Positions 5,181 to 6,811 of a stretch of DNA of 6,811 nucleotides are shown piece by piece (the stretch's first letter is position 1; every line of letters starts with the position of its first letter). The stretch is from DATCZS01 sp036525795 (GTDB taxonomy: Bacteria; Actinomycetota; Acidimicrobiia; Spongiisociales; ZC4RG35). Position numbers and translations under genes: made by a program. The stretch covers positions 1-6,811 of the forward strand of contig DATCZS010000103.1 in the NCBI GenBank assembly GCA_036525795.1, in the 5' to 3' direction. Under the pieces are notes generated by a model. That model ran no database searches and was not told the origin of the DNA. It worked only from the letters and a program-made list of their open reading frames with translations.

Positions 5181-5993
5181 TTACGAGACGGTGATGCTGG
5201 GTTGTGTCGGCAAGGTCGTGGTGGGAGGTCCATCGCCACGAATGGCGGTGACCTTGTGGAAGGCGGCGAACCCGAGTCCGACCACGATGGCGAGGTAGGC
5301 GAGGGAGAGTCCGAGGTCGGTGCCGGTGTCGAAGCCGGCGGTGAACGAGGCGTCGAGCAGGACCTCCATGGGTCCGTGGCCGGGGAGGAGCTTGGTCCAC
5401 CAGGCGAGGGTCTCGCGGGGGAACATCGGGTTCTGGATCACCCCGAGGTCGATCATGGGTGCGAAGAAGACGAGATAGGTGCCTGCCATGGGTGACAGGA
5501 AGGTGCCGACGATGGCGCCCAGGAACGCGTACTGCAGCGTGGAGATCAGATTCGCAATCACGAACAGCACGAACTGGTCCGGGACGAAGTCGACGAGGGT
5601 GACACCAACCGCGAGCACGGTGATGAACACGCTGAGCCCCGCGATGATCGCAAGCCGCACCGCCAACAGGCCCGCGACGGGATAGCCGGCGCTGACCAGG
5701 CGCCGGTCGGCCTCGCGGCTGTTCAGCATGACGAACAGTCCGAGGAGCCCGCCGAGGAACGCGGTGGTGATGGGGACCATGATGGCGCCGTGGAGGTCGA
5801 CCATGCCGACGTCTCGTTGGATCATCTCGCCGTCTTCGCTGAGTCCGACGATTGCGCCGACGTCGGGGGTGACGACGAAGGACAAGGTGATGAACGCCGG
5901 CGGCAGGATCACCAACAGGATCACCAGCAACGGGTTGCGAAGGTACTGGCGGATTCCGAGTCCGGTGGCCACAGTGAGATGATTCACAGCCAT
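5181..5993 (-). CDS. ABC-2 type transporter permease (second of pair)
   Basis: A 270-aa integral membrane protein with about six hydrophobic helices (near 22-42, 70-91, 108-133, 140-163, 166-184, 230-248), the layout of ABC-2 permeases that work in efflux or lipid and drug export. The N-terminal GLGIRQYLRNPLLVILLVILP carries the amphipathic coupling segment just before helix 1. After helix 2 it has SREADRRLVSAGYP (92-105), nearly the same as the neighbouring permease, so the two are paralogues likely to form a heterodimer. ATG 5993 follows the previous stop by five bases with a GAGGTGA site; the much longer in-frame opening upstream only overlaps the first permease gene. The C-terminal tail after 250 is Pro/Thr-rich. 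The substrate is not predictable. Confidence 0.85.
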   Translation of the reverse strand: MAVNHLTVATGLGIRQYLRNPLLVILLVILPPAFITLSFVVTPDVGAIVGLSEDGEMIQRDVGMVDLHGAIMVPITTAFLGGLLGLFVMLNSREADRRLVSAGYPVAGLLAVRLAIIAGLSVFITVLAVGVTLVDFVPDQFVLFVIANLISTLQYAFLGAIVGTFLSPMAGTYLVFFAPMIDLGVIQNPMFPRETLAWWTKLLPGHGPMEVLLDASFTAGFDTGTDLGLSLAYLAIVVGLGFAAFHKVTAIRGDGPPTTTLPTQPSITVS

Positions 5994-5998
5994 GGCGG

Positions 5999-6742
5999 TC
6001 ACCTCACCCGGGCCGAGCGGTAGAAGGCGTGAGCGGCAAGGGCGCCGGCCACCGCCAGGTAGGCGGCGATGTAGAACCAGTGGATGGCGTCGTGGGGGCG
6101 ATCCGCAGTCAAGAACAACAACACCTTGGTCGGGTAGTACGTCGGCAACAGCCCGAAGGGGAACTCTGCGGCGTCCCCGAAGAGAGGGCTGGCGATGAAG
6201 GCGTCCATCACGAAGAAGAACAACAGTGCGAAGGATCCTTCGAGCTCGCCGGCCACCAGCGATCCGATCAGGATCCCGACCGCCCCGTAGATCATGGCGC
6301 CCAGGTAGAGAACCAACAGGGTCTGGGCCTGGTTCGATGGAGTGACCTGACTCAACAGCACCAGGTAGCTCACGAGCGTGGCCAGACCACCCAGCAGGGC
6401 GACGGCACCGAAGCGCAGAGCGACCACCTGCAGCGGCGAATAGCCGGCGCGCACCATGCGCCGGTCGGCTGCACGGGCGCCGACCATCATGAAGAGCCCC
6501 ATGATCCCGGTCAAGAACGCCGCCGACCACATCGCACCCAGGGCCTGCCCCATGGCGGGGCTCAGGACGACCTCGAGCATGCCGGCCAGGCGGCTCAGCG
6601 AGTTCCCGAACGCGGCGATCAGCAACGCGGGGATCGCGACCAGCAACACGAGGTTGAGCGGGGTGCGGTAGTACTCGCGCAAGAACATGCCCAGCGGCAC
6701 CAGTCCCCGCCGCAACGAACCGGCCTCAGCGCTCGCGTTCAC
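5999..6742 (-). CDS. ABC-2 type transporter permease (first of pair)
   Basis: A 247-aa membrane protein with about six helices (near 29-46, 67-88, 106-131, 140-164, 170-186, 222-240). It has a coupling segment FLREYYRTPLNLVLLVAIP (20-38) before helix 1 and RAADRRMVRAGYSP (90-103) after helix 2, shared with the permease downstream. The LPTYYPTKVLLFLTA region (199-213) parallels LPGHGPMEVLLDASF in the partner. GTG 6742 is chosen because it starts 17 bases inside the end of the ATPase gene and gives a full-length N-terminus, although an ATG at residue 19 exists. The transporter would be one ATPase dimer with two different permeases. The operon's promoter lies outside the window. Confidence 0.84.
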   Translation of the reverse strand: MNASAEAGSLRRGLVPLGMFLREYYRTPLNLVLLVAIPALLIAAFGNSLSRLAGMLEVVLSPAMGQALGAMWSAAFLTGIMGLFMMVGARAADRRMVRAGYSPLQVVALRFGAVALLGGLATLVSYLVLLSQVTPSNQAQTLLVLYLGAMIYGAVGILIGSLVAGELEGSFALLFFFVMDAFIASPLFGDAAEFPFGLLPTYYPTKVLLFLTADRPHDAIHWFYIAAYLAVAGALAAHAFYRSARVR

Positions 6743-6811
6743 AGCGGCCGTCCCTGACTCGGTAGATGCGGGTGAACCGCTCTCGCTGTTGCACGAAGTG
6801 CGACACCACCA
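6726..6811 (-). CDS. ABC transporter ATP-binding protein, C-terminal end (partial)
   Basis: Only the last 27 residues are in the window; the rest lies beyond its right edge. They begin VVSHF, the end of the strand carrying the H-loop (switch) His, and continue to YRVRDGRC, the usual ...LRDGR strand near the end of the ATPase core. The gene stops at TGA 6726-6728. This overlaps the start of the permease gene by 17 bases, as expected for an ABC operon in ATPase-permease-permease order. Walker A, signature and Walker B motifs cannot be checked. The call rests on this short tail plus context. Confidence 0.7.
   Translation of the reverse strand, partial: VVSHFVQQRERFTRIYRVRDGRCERER

Noticed and set aside
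4828..5400. 190-codon - strand frame across the convergent gap
   Set aside because: It overlaps both the hydrolase and the permease ends and shows no domain or start signal.
5994..6530. Extension of the second permease upstream to 6530 as a 449-residue protein
   Set aside because: The extra part is out-of-frame sequence of the first permease. ATG 5993 has a good ribosome site five bases after the preceding stop.

Overview
The window is GC-rich double-stranded bacterial DNA. Its codon use (strong G/C in third positions), lipoprotein and SHOCT-domain gene content and abundant spurious antisense frames suggest a high-GC actinobacterium. An Acidimicrobiia-like lineage is plausible, but the sequence alone does not fix this.

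Layout, left to right. Bases 1-487 hold no convincing gene. They contain short repeats, including a 10-bp-phased GGCA array flanked by an inverted repeat. Next come two + strand genes for probable surface proteins: a LppX/LprAFG-like protein (488-1012) that seems to lack its N-terminus, and an Asp-box lipoprotein of the F510_1955 glycosylhydrolase-like type (1084-1959). A C-rich regulatory-looking motif (2015-2034) then precedes a 70-aa two-helix membrane protein (2089-2301). Facing it on the - strand is a two-gene operon with an ATGA overlap: a SHOCT-domain membrane protein (3024-3302) followed by a UbiE-like class I methyltransferase (2383-3027).

The SHOCT operon diverges, across 122 bp, from a + strand pair: an AAA_28-type P-loop ATPase (3425-4084) overlapping a membrane-anchored alpha/beta hydrolase (4060-5013). 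The divergent region carries a second, nearly identical copy of the C-rich motif, here part of a dyad and of a four-run G tract on the - strand. At the right, transcribed leftward, is an ABC transporter: the C-terminal end of an ATPase (6726-6811, cut by the window edge) and two paralogous ABC-2 permeases (5999-6742 and 5181-5993).

Interpretation. SHOCT proteins, small His/Met-bearing membrane proteins, F510_1955-type lipoproteins and C-tract/G-tract operators are often found near copper or other metal-stress genes in Actinobacteria. The duplicated motif suggests that the central genes (2089 to 5013) share a regulator, perhaps of the CsoR type, although no regulator gene or metal pump lies in the window. 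The ABC transporter is probably a separate unit whose substrate cannot be read from sequence. No RNA gene, transposase, CRISPR array or phage gene was found.
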